This document shows, piece after piece, positions 41,347 to 51,304 of a stretch of DNA of 64,000 nt. The notes under the pieces are model-generated. The model was not told where the DNA came from and did no database searches. It saw nothing but the letters and a program-made list of their open reading frames with translations. Positions within the stretch are counted from its first letter, which is position 1. Every line of letters starts with the position of its first letter. The translations under genes and the position numbers were made by a program. Origin of the DNA: a bacterium (GTDB lineage Bacteria; Patescibacteria; Microgenomatia; Levybacterales; UBA12049); NCBI GenBank assembly GCA_021777565.1, contig JAJYDJ010000001.1:124001-188000 (forward strand), in the 5' to 3' direction.

Positions 41347-42225
41347 TCCAGTCAGATCAATATCTTGTGCTGAGTATTCAATCCCATTGAAAATATATGT
41401 TTTTGCATAATTGTAGGTGGCTGCGTAGGCACTGGGGTATTCAAGAAAGTTAATAGAATGGTTAAATAAACTGGCGTTATGCTTATACATCGTGTAGGTA
41501 AGATACTCGCCATTCATATCTGCAAAACATTCATTCACGGGTGTGCCGCCACCAGCAGGACTCACACAGTTTTGCGTTGGAAGTTTCTCATGAGTGAATA
41601 TGGTATTTTCATAATTCGTAAATACATTGTTTACATTTTTGTCGAGTATCAAATGTCCCAGTTCGTGCGCCATCACAAACATACTGGCCATAGGGTAGTC
41701 TGGACACCAGCCGATGGCTGAACAGTAGGCACTCTGATCGCTACAATAATTAGATAATGCATGCGGACCTCCAGAGATACCAAGTCCACAATTACTAACA
41801 CCGTTCCCCCAGGAGAATGGAGCACTCACAAAATACACCGTTGCTGCACCCAAAAGATTCCCGTAGGTGCTTGATTTGTTAAGAAGACACAGCGTTTTGT
41901 AGGCGATGCGCTGTTGTCTGAGAACGGTTGCCTGATCGGTACTATCTGAGGCAAAGGTGATGTGATAGCGTGAAGTCAAAAGAGAAGAAATATCTCCTCC
42001 CGTTGGTGGTGTGCAGTTACCTGCTGGCGCAAATGTCGTTTGAATATCAATGGTATTAAGGTTAATGGATTGTTTTGTTGATGCGTCAGGCACTTTTACC
42101 ACCTGCTGCACAATTTCTCCTGGCACCGTGATCACAGGGAGTCTGCCAAAAGGAAGTCCACTCACCAAAAAAGTAGAGATGACCGCGACTGCAATGATAA
42201 GAATTGTCTCATATCCACCACGCAT
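41341..42225 (-). CDS. Membrane-anchored metallopeptidase-like protein (HExxH)
   Basis: A 294-residue surface protein. Residues 1-24 (MRGGYETILIIAVAV) form the anchor, followed by PGEIVQQ and IDIQTTFAP, the module shared with the CHAP protein at 42991-43782. The extracellular domain has MAHELGHLI near residue 195, the HExxH zinc site, and a later CFADMNGEYL that may supply the third ligand; Cys residues suggest disulfides. Peptidase activity is inferred from the motif. TATCAT exactly six bases before the ATG at 42225 supports this start rather than 42273. Confidence 0.7.
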   Translation of the reverse strand: MRGGYETILIIAVAVISTFLVSGLPFGRLPVITVPGEIVQQVVKVPDASTKQSINLNTIDIQTTFAPAGNCTPPTGGDISSLLTSRYHITFASDSTDQATVLRQQRIAYKTLCLLNKSSTYGNLLGAATVYFVSAPFSWGNGVSNCGLGISGGPHALSNYCSDQSAYCSAIGWCPDYPMASMFVMAHELGHLILDKNVNNVFTNYENTIFTHEKLPTQNCVSPAGGGTPVNECFADMNGEYLTYTMYKHNASLFNHSINFLEYPSAYAATYNYAKTYIFNGIEYSAQDIDLTGL

Positions 42226-42244
42226 ATACTCATGATAACAGATG

Positions 42245-42988
42245 CTACTGGTAGGTAATATCAAGGGAATCAATCTGGGACTGGTTCAGCCCGAGGGATA
42301 GTGCCCAGGTGTTAAATGCCTCTCTAGCACTTACACTGTCATGTTGAGGTGATGCGACTGAAAAGGCAAAATGTTCCTGTGGTGATTCTACTAGTTGTCC
42401 GGTAAGTGAAAAGGCACTTTCAGTGTGTGGTGCATGATCCATAAGGTAAGCATCAGGATATTTATTTTTATTTGTTTCGCTACGGAGAATATTATGGTTG
42501 TCTGGGAATGGTTGTGTACTATCCTGGATAGTACTGAAAGCAAAGCTGTTGTATGTCACCTGATTTTGACTGCCAACAAAGACGTAGTAGGTGGTATTGG
42601 CCTGTAGCGGTTGGCTTAGTGTCATCTGGTATTGATTGCCAGTCTGGCTCAGGGTAAATGGAACACTTGGCACGATATCGGCATGAATCTGGTCAGTTGT
42701 AGGGGACTGAGACAAGGTAAAACTTATATTAGTAGCAAGAGGGACGTTAGTTGCTTGGTTGGCTGGTGTACTGGAGATGATTGTCAAAACTGGTGGCGGT
42801 GTGGGCTTAGTGGTCTGGCCGCTGCTTGGCAGAGAGGACGTAGGTTGTGTTGATCCACCTGTTGGGATAGGGACGAGCGGATTTTGGCCAGGAGTGGTTT
42901 TAAATGAGGTAGTGTAGATCAGAAAAACGGTGATCAAAATAATACCGACTCCAATAATGCCACTGATGAGTAACAGATTTCTTTGCAT
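42245..42988 (-). CDS. Membrane-anchored Big_5/Ig-like surface protein
   Basis: A 247-residue protein with a membrane helix (about 5-25), a Pro/Thr/Ser linker, and an Ig-like module of the Big_5 type (IISSTPANQATNVPLATNISFTLSQ; LQANTTYYVFVGSQ). The C-terminal 90 residues (YPDAYLMDHAPHTESAFSLTG; AFNTWALSLGLNQSQIDSLDITY) resemble a small separate domain of unknown type. The ATG at 42988 comes two bases after the stop of the CHAP gene, with TTTGGAGG in that gene's end as ribosome site. It belongs to a surface cassette with the CHAP and metallopeptidase genes. Confidence 0.65.
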   Translation of the reverse strand: MQRNLLLISGIIGVGIILITVFLIYTTSFKTTPGQNPLVPIPTGGSTQPTSSLPSSGQTTKPTPPPVLTIISSTPANQATNVPLATNISFTLSQSPTTDQIHADIVPSVPFTLSQTGNQYQMTLSQPLQANTTYYVFVGSQNQVTYNSFAFSTIQDSTQPFPDNHNILRSETNKNKYPDAYLMDHAPHTESAFSLTGQLVESPQEHFAFSVASPQHDSVSAREAFNTWALSLGLNQSQIDSLDITYQ

Positions 42989-42990
42989 AG

Positions 42991-43782
42991 CTATATTGGC
43001 CTCCAAAATCCAGATAAACCAGGATCATCATATCGCTCTGTTTGGACAATATCAACCGAGCCATCGCCACCATTTGCCTCTGCTACGGTAAAGTACGTGC
43101 TGTGTGCATCAAGGACATAGGCGATGTGGTTGGCCCCTGGCTCACCCCATATCGCGAAATCTCCTGTTTGTGCTTTCTGTGCGGGGGTAACCCACTGGAA
43201 ATTGGATGCTTCAATGATGGAGGCATTGGCAGGGTAATGTGGTTTGGCGTAGGCGTACGCATTGCCAAATCCGACTGGTAAAAATTTATGCTGTGGGGTC
43301 AGGTAGTAAGAAACAGCCGCTGCAAATCCGACACATTGCAGACATGTCTCTCCTGGTAGTTTTTTTTGATTGTCACATAGAATTCCTGTTGCACTGTCAT
43401 GGATCATTGGATATATTTCCGGGTGCAAAATGCCATCCGGTATGAGAGGGAAAAGAGGTGATGGATTGCCAGCGATACAGCTACTGCCACCCCTCACAAA
43501 TCCTCCACAAGTACTTTGAATCACATCAACAAGGGTTTTTACTTTCCCGGCAATGCCACTCATCCCTTGCGGTGCCCAGGTTGTCTGAATATCTAGCGTC
43601 TTCGCCTGAATACCGTACTGGGTGCTGGCACCTGGGGGAATAATTTTTTGCTGGACAATCTCTCCTGGAGCGGTGAGTTGAGGCAGGCTTTTCCATGGCA
43701 ATCCACTCACAATGAGGGTAGAAACAAGCGCGATAATGATCAGAAGTAGTGTCTCGTACCCACCTTTTGTATACCTATGCAT
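42991..43782 (-). CDS. Membrane-anchored CHAP-domain peptidoglycan hydrolase-like protein
   Basis: A 263-residue surface protein. The anchor module MHRYTKGGYETLLLIIIAL, PGEIVQQ and LDIQTTWAP (residues 1-71) matches the metallopeptidase protein two genes on. The extracellular domain is CHAP-like: Cys in CLQCVGFAAAVSYYL near residue 153 as nucleophile and His in GANHIAYVLDAH near 223, the usual amidase/endopeptidase pair acting on peptidoglycan cross-links. TACGAT exactly six bases before the ATG gives a leaderless start. A role in remodelling its own wall or attacking a host wall is possible. Confidence 0.75.
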   Translation of the reverse strand: MHRYTKGGYETLLLIIIALVSTLIVSGLPWKSLPQLTAPGEIVQQKIIPPGASTQYGIQAKTLDIQTTWAPQGMSGIAGKVKTLVDVIQSTCGGFVRGGSSCIAGNPSPLFPLIPDGILHPEIYPMIHDSATGILCDNQKKLPGETCLQCVGFAAAVSYYLTPQHKFLPVGFGNAYAYAKPHYPANASIIEASNFQWVTPAQKAQTGDFAIWGEPGANHIAYVLDAHSTYFTVAEANGGDGSVDIVQTERYDDPGLSGFWRPI

Positions 43783-43830
43783 GTATTCATCGTATCAGGT
43801 TTGGGACATGTCTTTCCATAGGATTGATCG

Positions 43831-43860
43831 TTGACTTTACCTATTCCTGACGGCTATAAT
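43831..43860 (+). promoter_or_regulatory. rRNA promoter
   Basis: TTGACT (43831-43836), 18-base spacer, TATAAT (43855-43860). It lies about 120 bases before the 16S start, so transcription should begin near 43867. Confidence 0.8.
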
Positions 43861-43869
43861 ACAGGCACG

Positions 43870-43896
43870 ACGTTTTTTACGTAGTTCTTTAACAAG
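43870..43896 (+). promoter_or_regulatory. boxB-like hairpin and boxA antitermination site
   Basis: ACGT-TTTTT-ACGT (43870-43882) is a small boxB-like hairpin, followed by GTTCTTTAACAAG (43884-43896), close to the rrn boxA element TGCTCTTTAACA that loads the Nus complex. Confidence 0.65.
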
Positions 43897-43933
43897 AGAA
43901 GCGACACTTTAAATATACACACTTCTTGAAAGG

Positions 43934-43948
43934 CAAGAAGTGGTAGGA
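43934..43948 (+). repeat. 16S processing stem, 5' arm
   Basis: CAAGAAGTGGTAGGA is a perfect 15-base complement of 45619-45633. The two arms bracket 16S, the layout of an RNase III processing stalk. The arm also belongs to a local hairpin (CACTTCTTG/CAAGAAGTG, 43920-43942). Confidence 0.75.
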
Positions 43949-43982
43949 ACCGTTAGTACTTTGCATACGTGCAGAGTACTTC

Positions 43983-45451
<1,469 letters not shown>

Positions 45452-45891
45452 AAATCAAATATATAGAGGTCTCTCCCGCAATCCTTAAGGGAGGGCATAG
45501 AAAAGCTTTTATATATGCCGAAAGAGAGAAGGTACGGAAAGTCTCGAGCAATCGAGATAAAAGTACACCCTCGTTGCAGATACGAGTATTGGCCCAAACC
45601 AATGAAAATCTGTATTTGTCCTACCACTTCTTGAAGTTCAAGAGTGTGTGTCGTTTCTCTGGAACTTTTAAAAACGTATGCAAAAAGATGGTCTTGTACA
45701 AATTCTTTCGGGACTTCTTCTCTTTATTCTCTGTTTCACACTCATTTTTTTCTTCCCTAAGAGTCATCAGGATGTAGAAATTGGTAAAAGTGTTCTGCCT
45801 CTTCACGTGATCAAATAATTTAGCTTTGTAGTCAGAATACTGACAGAAATTTGGGTCACAGGTCTTCCCAGTGCTATAATGGCAGCTATCT
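45452..45891 (+). other. 440-base 16S trailer and intergenic region
   Basis: No convincing gene lies here and no 23S or tRNA sequence is recognisable. The first 180 bases are trailer RNA with small hairpins (TCTCGA-GCAA-TCGAGA at 45542-45557, and the 3' processing arm). After about 45650 the sequence is AT-rich with T-runs but no clear hairpin terminator. TATAAT at 45875-45880 is the promoter of the next gene. Confidence 0.6.
45619..45633 (+). repeat. 16S processing stem, 3' arm
   Basis: TCCTACCACTTCTTG, a perfect complement of 43934-43948. It too can form a local hairpin (CACTTCTTG/CAAGAGTG), which could compete with the long-range stem. Confidence 0.75.
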
Positions 45892-47121
45892 ATGGGAAAA
45901 GAAAAGATTTATCTAGGATTTCTCTTGGGATTTTGGTTATTACAGCTCCTTTGTGGTGCTGGGCTTCTCTATATCGTTGGTATTAATCAAAATGCGTTAC
46001 TCTTGCAAGATATACAGTCACGGCTTCATGATGATGTTACGTATCGGGATGGGAAGTGGGATACATATCGCTATAATGCAGATCCTTCAGTCCCCGGGAA
46101 TGCGTATTCTGTCTATATGATTACCACGGATGGATTTGTCATCGAGAGATGGCATCCAATTCAGGGACTTCTTGATACTTCTGATTTTAAACATTTACTC
46201 CAATTACAAACTCCTCAAACAATCACAACTATCACTAATCAAACTTGGCGTGTCTTTTCATTGCCTATCCAACAATCGGGGAGTGTTATTGGTGTCATTA
46301 CGGTCTCATCGTTTACCCCAACAGACATGGACATGGGACAAATTGATAGTGCACTTGAGGACAATGCACATGTTATCCTTGATCATTTGACGGTAAAAAA
46401 TGGCATTATCTCTGCACGAAACCTTGATGTCAGGGCGATCCCATACACACTTTCTTTTCAAGTGGTCAATCAATTTAATAAAATTATTGTCAAAAATAAT
46501 AACTTTAATAGTATTGATCGCTTACCAAATTTTATTGATCCTAGTTATGTCGATAACGCACTGCATAGTCCACATGAGCGAGTGGTTGCAGATAGTCTCA
46601 CGGGTGAACATTATTATGTTGTTACCTCAGCGCTTACTGATGCCAAGGGGACAGTGCGTGGCGTGATAGTGGTGACAAAGTCGATTAGCTATCTCTATCA
46701 TCTCTTACTCTGGTACTTCATTGGTCAGCTAGGCGTAGGCATCTTGAGCAGTGTGGTGCTCTCATGGTATGTCACTCTACATCCACTCACCCCGGCAAAG
46801 GAGAAACCGCTCACCTTTGTTCACTTTGATAAAAAGACCTCGGTCCTTTCCTTGAATGAATTTGACATGGTTATCCCTTTCGCTACCAATCAATATTATC
46901 TTTGTGAGGCGATTTGTGCCCATCCAAAAAAGAAATGGGAGGTAGGGGAGCTACTTGATCGATTTGGGATTGAGGCGAGCAGTGAGAATGCCCGCAAAGT
47001 GTATGACGCGATGCTGCTTCTCAATAAGAAAATTATGACAGTACAATCAAAGCGTCTGGTGATGATGCAGGATAGACGATATTTCTGTAATCCAGAACTT
47101 GCCGCACTGATTTCTTCATAA
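45892..47121 (+). CDS. Two-helix membrane sensor with cytoplasmic winged-helix-like domain
   Basis: A 409-residue protein: helix 1 at about 7-30, an extracytoplasmic region of about 230 residues with two PAS/Cache-like stretches (VYMITTDGFVIERWHP with VIGVITVSS; IIVKNNNFNSIDRLP with VRGVIVVTKS), and helix 2 at about 266-292. The cytoplasmic 110 residues (FDMVIPFATNQYYLCEAICAHPKKKWEVGELLDRFG, then ENARKVYDAMLLLNKKI) look like a winged helix, not a kinase. It may be a membrane-bound one-component regulator (inference). TATAAT lies eleven bases before the ATG, so the leader is about four bases. Confidence 0.55.
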   Translation: MGKEKIYLGFLLGFWLLQLLCGAGLLYIVGINQNALLLQDIQSRLHDDVTYRDGKWDTYRYNADPSVPGNAYSVYMITTDGFVIERWHPIQGLLDTSDFKHLLQLQTPQTITTITNQTWRVFSLPIQQSGSVIGVITVSSFTPTDMDMGQIDSALEDNAHVILDHLTVKNGIISARNLDVRAIPYTLSFQVVNQFNKIIVKNNNFNSIDRLPNFIDPSYVDNALHSPHERVVADSLTGEHYYVVTSALTDAKGTVRGVIVVTKSISYLYHLLLWYFIGQLGVGILSSVVLSWYVTLHPLTPAKEKPLTFVHFDKKTSVLSLNEFDMVIPFATNQYYLCEAICAHPKKKWEVGELLDRFGIEASSENARKVYDAMLLLNKKIMTVQSKRLVMMQDRRYFCNPELAALISS

Positions 47122-47176
47122 GCTGACTCCTTCGTGAGTAACAGTGACTCACCTCACATTTAGTTATGCTAAAAGC

Positions 47177-47317
47177 ATGAAAAAAATAATGTGGGAGGTC
47201 GGTGCAGGGGTACTGTTAGTACTCTTGACTGTTTCTTTATATCTGTGGCTTCCTGTCTCAAAAAATCAGGTGCAGTATGGAAGAACTGTTGTCCCTGTGC
47301 AATTACTTCAAAACTAA
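47177..47317 (+). CDS. 46-residue single-pass membrane protein
   Basis: A short frame, MKKIMWEVGAGVLLVLL and on, with one membrane helix (about residues 8-26), then VSKNQVQYGRTVVPVQLLQN. TATGCT at 47165-47170 is exactly six bases before the ATG, the same spacing as the other leaderless genes, which is the main reason to believe it. It overlaps the convergent NhaD gene end by 15 bases. Function is unknown. Confidence 0.5.
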   Translation: MKKIMWEVGAGVLLVLLTVSLYLWLPVSKNQVQYGRTVVPVQLLQN

Positions 47318-48574
47318 TAGATATTGTGCGTACCAAACACCAAGCATCACGATATAGGCAATCAGGGTAGGGATGGTTGCGAACTTTATGTATTTGGACA
47401 TGGTGAGTTCTTTTACTCCGCTCATGACGGCAATGCCTGCAGCACTGCCCAGAAGCAAGATTGAACCACCATTTCCTATGGTGAGCGCTAAAAGGACCCA
47501 GAGACTTTGATTAGGCAGCGTGACGAGTTTCATAGTGACGGCAGTAAGTGGAATGTTATCAAAGAATGCAAAAAGGACACCTACCAGTGCTGATCCCCAG
47601 ACGACGTGCATGAACTCTTGGGTCGCCCCGAAGATCATGCGTGAAAGTGCCTCAAGAATACCAAGTGCATTAAGGGCATTGGCAGCAAGCAAGATACCTA
47701 CATAAAAATTTACTGAGGCGATATCAAGTTGTTTAAAAATATCTTCCATCACATCAACAGAGGATCCTTTTTGGGTAACATTCTCGTATTGGAGGAAGAG
47801 CCAGAGTATACCTAAGCCAAAGAGAAGACCGATATAGGGAGGCAGGCCAATATTGTTGGCAAGGACTGGAAGGAGGAAGCTCACGCTGGAACCAGCAATA
47901 ACGAGCTTATCTTTTTTGCTCAAGATGGTGGGATTTTCTTCTTTTTTTGCAATGTGATCGGAAGGATCAAGTTGAAAGTACAAGATCCCACATGATACCA
48001 AAAGGAAGGCAACTGCAGGCAAAAATCCTTCACGGATCACCGTGAGAGCATCATATTTCCCAGCAATCCACAAAAGTACCGTCGTCACGTCTCCAATTGG
48101 AGAGAATGATCCTCCTGCATTGGCTCCAATGACGATAGCAGCTGCCGCAATAAGCATGTTTCTCCCTTTGAAAAAATGTCTGGCGACCTGGACCATAAGC
48201 AGTCCGACTGTCATGTTATCAAGCATGGCTGAGAGGAAGAAACTTCCAAGACTTAAAAAGATAAACTGTTTGCGTACATCGATGGAGAGTTCAAGTAGTT
48301 TTTCTTTTAAGTATTCAAAAAAATGATGACGTGCCATCAGCTCAACCAGAGCCATGGATGCTAGAAGAAACATTAAAATACCAAAAATTTCATTACCCGT
48401 CTGTTGAAATGCTGCCTGAACATAGGCATGAGATTTTCCCATAAGTACCACAATAAGCCACAGAGCACCTCCCAAAACAAGGGCAATGGCAGCCTTACTG
48501 GTTCGGAAAACACGTTCAAAAGAAATCAGAAAAAATGAAAAAACAAAAAGAATAACGGCAATAACTTCTGTCAT
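47303..48574 (-). CDS. NhaD-type Na+/H+ antiporter
   Basis: A 423-residue ion-transporter-superfamily protein with about eleven to twelve helices. The motif GANAGGSFSPIGDVTTVLLWI near residue 160 is characteristic of NhaD, and SAMLDNMTVGLLMVQVARHF and FFDNIPLTAVTMKLV carry further conserved Asp-Asn pairs. It would exchange Na+ or Li+ for protons across the membrane; arsenite-type pumps (ArsB) are the nearest alternative. TATAAT seven bases before the ATG sets the start. Confidence 0.85.
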   Translation of the reverse strand: MTEVIAVILFVFSFFLISFERVFRTSKAAIALVLGGALWLIVVLMGKSHAYVQAAFQQTGNEIFGILMFLLASMALVELMARHHFFEYLKEKLLELSIDVRKQFIFLSLGSFFLSAMLDNMTVGLLMVQVARHFFKGRNMLIAAAAIVIGANAGGSFSPIGDVTTVLLWIAGKYDALTVIREGFLPAVAFLLVSCGILYFQLDPSDHIAKKEENPTILSKKDKLVIAGSSVSFLLPVLANNIGLPPYIGLLFGLGILWLFLQYENVTQKGSSVDVMEDIFKQLDIASVNFYVGILLAANALNALGILEALSRMIFGATQEFMHVVWGSALVGVLFAFFDNIPLTAVTMKLVTLPNQSLWVLLALTIGNGGSILLLGSAAGIAVMSGVKELTMSKYIKFATIPTLIAYIVMLGVWYAQYLLVLK

Positions 48575-48592
48575 ACGAGGTATTATAGCAGC

Positions 48593-49393
48593 TTAGAAAG
48601 GGTTAAGTTGTTTGAAAGCCAACAACCCAGAGTGGAGTTTACTTTTAACCGATTTGACTCGTGGCTTGATCTTGATGGGTTTGAGATTCATTGGCTTGAG
48701 CTTCAAATGGGCCGGAAGATTCATGTGCTGCTGGACTGTTGTGATGTATCGATAGGGGTATTCAATGTAGGGCATCAATTTTTTCCATCGCCGAGGAGAG
48801 GAATCCACAATGAGTTTGGTATCGAACTTAATTTTGCCGTATTTTGCCAGATGAATAGAAAGATCAATATCTTCATGAACGAGCCGATCATTCGTGCACA
48901 CTTCATTTTTGATCTTTTGCCACGCTTCTTTCCTCATAGCGATATTTGGACCAAACATCACATCGTGTCCAAGCATACTTTTCACAGAGAGAAGGACAAC
49001 ATTGGCCGGCCATTCCCTTAATCTTAAAATCTTTGGAATATCATAAAACTGTGCTGGGCCTGAGAGTCCAATCACATCGGGGTGAGCGGTCATATATCGC
49101 TTGATATGCGCAATCCAGTTGGGTCGAAGACGCGTATCAGCATCGGTTCGACAAATGAGATCCCCAGTCGCAGCATTAAAGCCAGCATTGCGTGAAAAAG
49201 ATGCTCCTGGCGTTTTTTCCTTTACCACACGTACAGATGGAAATTCCTTAACGATCTCAACCGTTCGATCTGTGCAGTTATTATCAACCACGATTACCTC
49301 ATCTGGCTGCTCTGTCTGAGCAAAAACACTCTCTAAACAGGCACGGATGTATTGTTCTTCATTCCAGGCGGGGATAGTAAGGGAGACTTTCAT
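48593..49393 (-). CDS. GT2-family glycosyltransferase
   Basis: A 266-residue GT-A fold enzyme: VSLTIPAWNEEQYIRACLES at the start, VIVVDNNCTDRT nucleotide contacts, CRTDADTRLRPNW with the metal-binding DxD near residue 90, and a DRLVHEDIDLSIHL ED acceptor motif. No membrane helix is clear, so it acts at the cytoplasmic face. Paralogue of the next gene (49418-50281). TATATT seven bases before the ATG. Sugar and acceptor are unknown. Confidence 0.85.
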   Translation of the reverse strand: MKVSLTIPAWNEEQYIRACLESVFAQTEQPDEVIVVDNNCTDRTVEIVKEFPSVRVVKEKTPGASFSRNAGFNAATGDLICRTDADTRLRPNWIAHIKRYMTAHPDVIGLSGPAQFYDIPKILRLREWPANVVLLSVKSMLGHDVMFGPNIAMRKEAWQKIKNEVCTNDRLVHEDIDLSIHLAKYGKIKFDTKLIVDSSPRRWKKLMPYIEYPYRYITTVQQHMNLPAHLKLKPMNLKPIKIKPRVKSVKSKLHSGLLAFKQLNPF

Positions 49394-49417
49394 ACGCTCA
49401 AATATATTTTAGCACAT

Positions 49418-50281
49418 TTATTTGGCCAATATCTGCAGAAGGACCGATGGAAGCATCTCTTTAGGGGTTGCCAGAAGATAACTTGTCACAACAAGAAGAA
49501 CAAGAATCAATGTAGGAAGTGGAAGAAGGAACATCCATGGATTGGAGATGGTTATTGGTTTATTTGGGGCCACTCGTGCTGGTCCAGTCCCAAATTTGAC
49601 CTCTTTGCCACGCCAAAGTGCGATTTGGTTGGCTATAGAATAGCCAAAAACGAGTTTCATCATGCCAATATCGGTCATACGACGCATAGAAGTGTATATA
49701 TACATATTGAGGTTATATTCTACTTTGCCAACTTTCTTCAACTGAAAACACAGTTCCTGATCCTCTCCAAAGGTGCGAGTGGTATCAAATCCGCCAATTT
49801 TCTCAAAGGCGCTCTTGCGTACCGCGATATTTGGGAACAAAAAGCCTCGCTGGAGGAATTTTAATAAATACATCCATCCAACTGTTGCTGGATAATATAG
49901 GAAATTTTCCCACCAGTAGCTTTCCAGAGGGTAGAGCGGGCCCCCCACGGCGACAATGTCTGGCCGTTTTTCAAATGAGTCAGCCACGGTCTGAAGCCAT
50001 GTCTTGGGGAGCACATAATCGGCATCGGCTCTGGCAATAATATCAGCTTTGGCGCCATAAAATCCTGCATTACATGCATGGGCATAGCCTTGTTTCTTCT
50101 CTTTGATCACCCTAGCCCCCATAGACTGAGCTATCTCAGAGGTTTTATCAGTACTGTTATTATCAACCACAATCACTTCATAGGGGCCTTTGTAGGTTTG
50201 CACTTTGAGTGATTCCAGCAGCTTCGGCAGGAATTTTTCTTCGTTGTAGGTAGGAATTACGACAGAAATGTGAGGTTTCAT
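49418..50281 (-). CDS. GT2-family glycosyltransferase with C-terminal membrane helix
   Basis: 287 residues. The GT-A part has VVIPTYNEEKFLPKLLESL, VIVVDNNSTDKT, ARADADYVLP (DxD) and GGFDTTRTFGEDQELCFQL (ED motif). A hydrophobic segment at about 254-272 (WMFLLPLPTLILVLLVVTSYL) anchors it. It resembles polyprenyl-phosphate sugar synthases that feed GT-C enzymes such as the GT39 proteins here, a plausible but unproved link. It lies 24 bases before the other GT2 gene. TATACT is 23 bases upstream of the ATG and no Shine-Dalgarno site is seen. Confidence 0.85.
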   Translation of the reverse strand: MKPHISVVIPTYNEEKFLPKLLESLKVQTYKGPYEVIVVDNNSTDKTSEIAQSMGARVIKEKKQGYAHACNAGFYGAKADIIARADADYVLPKTWLQTVADSFEKRPDIVAVGGPLYPLESYWWENFLYYPATVGWMYLLKFLQRGFLFPNIAVRKSAFEKIGGFDTTRTFGEDQELCFQLKKVGKVEYNLNMYIYTSMRRMTDIGMMKLVFGYSIANQIALWRGKEVKFGTGPARVAPNKPITISNPWMFLLPLPTLILVLLVVTSYLLATPKEMLPSVLLQILAK

Positions 50282-50378
50282 ACAAGTCTACTTCGGTCTT
50301 TCTAGTATATCAGGGGTTTTTGCCTGATGCAACGAACTTCCCACATAAGGCTGATTTTGTTATACTACGTGTGTGTTT

Positions 50379-50450
50379 GGCGCGTTGGCGAAGTGGTAAC
50401 GCAGGGGTCTGCAAAACCTCCATGCGCCGGTTCAATCCCGGCACGCGCCT
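50379..50450 (+). tRNA. tRNA-Cys (GCA)
   Basis: A 72-base cloverleaf. Acceptor stem GGCGCGT pairs with ACGCGCC, the anticodon loop CTGCAAA gives GCA (50411-50413), the T stem is GCCGG/CCGGC with loop TTCAATC, and the discriminator is T, as expected for Cys. CCA is not encoded. TATACT at 50361-50366 is its -10. Confidence 0.95.
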
Positions 50451-50493
50451 CAAACTCTTGGCTGAAAGGCACACTATTTGCTATAATGTGTCA

Positions 50494-50778
50494 ATGGGAC
50501 GGATGGTGGAAAATGGAGCATATGCTCCACACCAAGAATTTGTGCAAACTGATGACGGATTTAGCGAATCCAAATTGAGGAAGCGAACAGAGACGGCACA
50601 GTCTCAAACAGATCCTCAGTTGGATGAACTCATCCTTCTGTCCCAAACGCTCACAAGTCTTTTGGAGCATTATCGATCACTACTTGTGACCGATCTGCAC
50701 CAGGCAGCGAGAGTCCGAGAAGAAATCGCTCGTACTAAAGCACGACTTGAAGAGCTATTTCAGACGATTGGAACATAA
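50494..50778 (+). CDS. Small coiled-coil protein, unknown
   Basis: A 94-residue soluble protein: a polar N-terminus, then a long helix (LDELILLSQTLTSLLEHYRSLL, VREEIARTKARLEELFQ) likely to be a coiled coil. TATAAT at 50482-50487 with exactly six bases to the ATG fixes the start; the longer frame upstream would run through tRNA-Cys. It lies between two tRNA genes, with only three bases to tRNA-Ile, so all may share transcripts. No family was recognised. Confidence 0.6.
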   Translation: MGRMVENGAYAPHQEFVQTDDGFSESKLRKRTETAQSQTDPQLDELILLSQTLTSLLEHYRSLLVTDLHQAARVREEIARTKARLEELFQTIGT

Positions 50779-50781
50779 TGC

Positions 50782-50853
50782 GGGCGCATGGCTCAGTGGT
50801 AGAGCGCGTTCCTGATAAGAACGAGGTCCTTGGTCCGATCCCAAGTGCGCCCA
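50782..50853 (+). tRNA. tRNA-Ile (GAT)
   Basis: A 72-base cloverleaf: acceptor GGGCGCA/TGCGCCC, D stem GCTC/GAGC, anticodon stem CGTTC/GAACG with loop CTGATAA (anticodon GAT at 50814-50816), T stem TTGG/CCAA, discriminator A. CCA is not encoded. In most bacteria this tRNA sits in the 16S-23S spacer; here it is about 5.3 kb from 16S. Confidence 0.93.
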
Positions 50854-50901
50854 CCCGCAATACTTCATTTTGCCTCCAGGATTTTTGTTATAGAAGAAAA
50901 T

Positions 50902-51264
50902 TTACTGTATCTCTTCGAAGGTTCCATCCAAGTGGATGTAGTAGAGTGACACGTGCAAGTTAGGATATTTCTTCAGAACTGTCTCACGTGCTTTTCTCAA
51001 GTCTGTAGCGTGTCTTTCTGGAGTACTTTCCGGGCCGTATGCACCGCATTCCTCATGGTGTAACAAGACAACATCATGAATACTATGCAGTCTGACAGAG
51101 ATATCAATTTGTCCGAGAATGGTGTCTAACTCTTTTGTACTTCCGGCAAAACCTACGTAGTCATAGGTTTTGTTTGGCATATTCTTCTCGATCCATTCAT
51201 GAATATATTTCTGGAAACGGAAATCAATACAACTAACGATGATAGCGTCGCAGGTATGTGCCAT
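50902..51264 (-). CDS. Minimal beta-carbonic-anhydrase-like protein
   Basis: A 120-residue soluble protein. VSCIDFRF near residue 12 is the CxDxR zinc/catalytic motif and LLHHEECGAYG near 70 the HxxC motif, the complete metal set of beta-carbonic anhydrases. It is far shorter than normal (180-220), lacking the N-terminal helices and part of the C-terminus. CO2 hydration is plausible but unproved. The start at 51264 follows TACACT by seven bases; 51285 is an alternative. Confidence 0.6.
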   Translation of the reverse strand: MAHTCDAIIVSCIDFRFQKYIHEWIEKNMPNKTYDYVGFAGSTKELDTILGQIDISVRLHSIHDVVLLHHEECGAYGPESTPERHATDLRKARETVLKKYPNLHVSLYYIHLDGTFEEIQ

Positions 51265-51304
51265 ATGAGTTAGTGTAGTACTCATGAACATGTGATACAA
51301 GAGG

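Noticed and set aside
45452..45891. Spacer tRNA or start of 23S after 16S
   Set aside because: No cloverleaf and no 23S 5' sequence can be recognised before the next promoter and gene.
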